Shown piece after piece: positions 5,874 through 6,294 of a DNA stretch of 6,294 nucleotides (the first letter of the stretch is position 1; each line of letters starts with the position of its first letter). The translations under genes and the position numbers were made by a program. The stretch spans positions 1-6,294 of the forward strand of contig JAQGKN010000028.1 in the NCBI GenBank assembly GCA_028290085.1. Reading direction: 5' to 3'. Source of the DNA: Hyphomicrobiales bacterium. GTDB taxonomy: Bacteria > Pseudomonadota > Alphaproteobacteria > Rhizobiales > Beijerinckiaceae. Under the pieces are notes generated by a model, which saw nothing but the letters and a program-made list of their open reading frames with translations, was not told the origin of the DNA and ran no database searches.

Positions 5874-6294
5874 TTACCTCATGCCCGTTGAAATCGTTTG
5901 GGCCATCTGATCTGCCGCAGTGATGACCTTGGAGTTCATCTCGTATGCCCGCTGCGCCGCGATGAGATCAGTGATCTCACGCACAGGATCGACATTCGAG
6001 CTTTCGAGATAGCCCTGCTTGATGGTCGCAAAACCCGGATCGCCAGGAACCGCCGCGACAGCTGTCCCAGATGCGCTCGTCGTGCGGTAGAGATTGCCGC
6101 CAAGCGGTTCGAGACCCGTTTCATTGGCGAAGTTGGAAATAGTGAGTTGTCCGACCTGCTGAAGTGCAGTTTGTGTGTCGAGACGCACACTCACAAGTCC
6201 GCTATCGCTGACGATAATGTCGGTCGCGGTCGGTGGAATCGTGATCGCGGGGACGATTTTATAGCCATCCGCATTCACCAGCTGTCCCGTTGCG
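5874..6294 (-). CDS. flgG: FlgG, flagellar distal rod protein (C-terminal 139 residues; start outside window)
   Basis: The open frame enters from the window edge and ends at TAA (5876-5874). The visible part opens [20 protein letters not shown], which is the strongly conserved segment of FlgG, so the GTG at 6278 is an internal codon and not the start. It ends with [20 protein letters not shown] (94-113) and [17 protein letters not shown] (114-130), the C-terminal signature of rod and hook proteins in the form specific to FlgG. FlgG builds the distal rod that crosses the P and L rings and joins the hook. The usual length is about 262 residues, so roughly the N-terminal half is missing. It is the most upstream gene visible of the operon. 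Confidence 0.95.
   Translation of the reverse strand, partial: ATGQLVNADGYKIVPAITIPPTATDIIVSDSGLVSVRLDTQTALQQVGQLTISNFANETGLEPLGGNLYRTTSASGTAVAAVPGDPGFATIKQGYLESSNVDPVREITDLIAAQRAYEMNSKVITAADQMAQTISTGMR

Noticed and set aside
5236..5923. Frames of about 190-207 codons on both strands over flgA and the start of flgI
   Set aside because: flgA and flgI have full family motifs and signal peptides in their own frames. The alternatives are Arg/Ser/Cys-rich shadows produced by the GC content.

Overview
This window is a stretch of a flagellar gene cluster from an alphaproteobacterium, most likely of the order Hyphomicrobiales (Rhizobiales). Three things point there: the gene order flgG-flgA-flgI-motE-flgH-fliL-fliP followed by a flagellin, the presence of a MotE-type protein with an MgtE_N-like C-terminus, and a flagellin of the rhizobial sequence type. 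All nine genes lie on the minus strand, so transcription runs from high to low coordinates. I see no RNA gene, mobile element, CRISPR array or horizontally acquired insert.

Layout in the direction of transcription: flgG (3' part only, 6294-5874), flgA (5869-5408), flgI (5405-4302), a 59-base gap, motE (4242-3403), flgH (3406-2711), fliL (2702-2106) and fliP (2106-1366). Apart from the gap before motE, neighbours are 8 bases apart or less, or overlap, which fits one operon with coupled translation. After fliP comes a 170-base non-coding region (1365-1196) with CtrA-like half-sites and three inverted repeats. It appears to be the promoter and leader of a separately controlled flagellin gene (1195-278). 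A strong rho-independent terminator (253-223) closes the flagellin unit. A last gene, fliF, starts at 147 and runs off the window; it was identified from the N-terminal 49 residues read directly from the sequence.

The products form a flagellum from inside to outside: FliF (MS ring), FliP (export gate), FliL (stator-associated membrane protein), FlgG (distal rod), FlgI with its chaperone FlgA (P ring), FlgH (L ring lipoprotein) and flagellin (filament). MotE is expected to act in the periplasm on the motor protein MotC, which is not encoded here.

No undescribed system is evident. The points worth a second look are modest: the structured flagellin leader as a possible FlbT target, the CtrA-like sites in front of it, the long Ala/Pro/Lys-rich linker in MotE, and a fliF gene that sits behind a terminator without a recognisable promoter.
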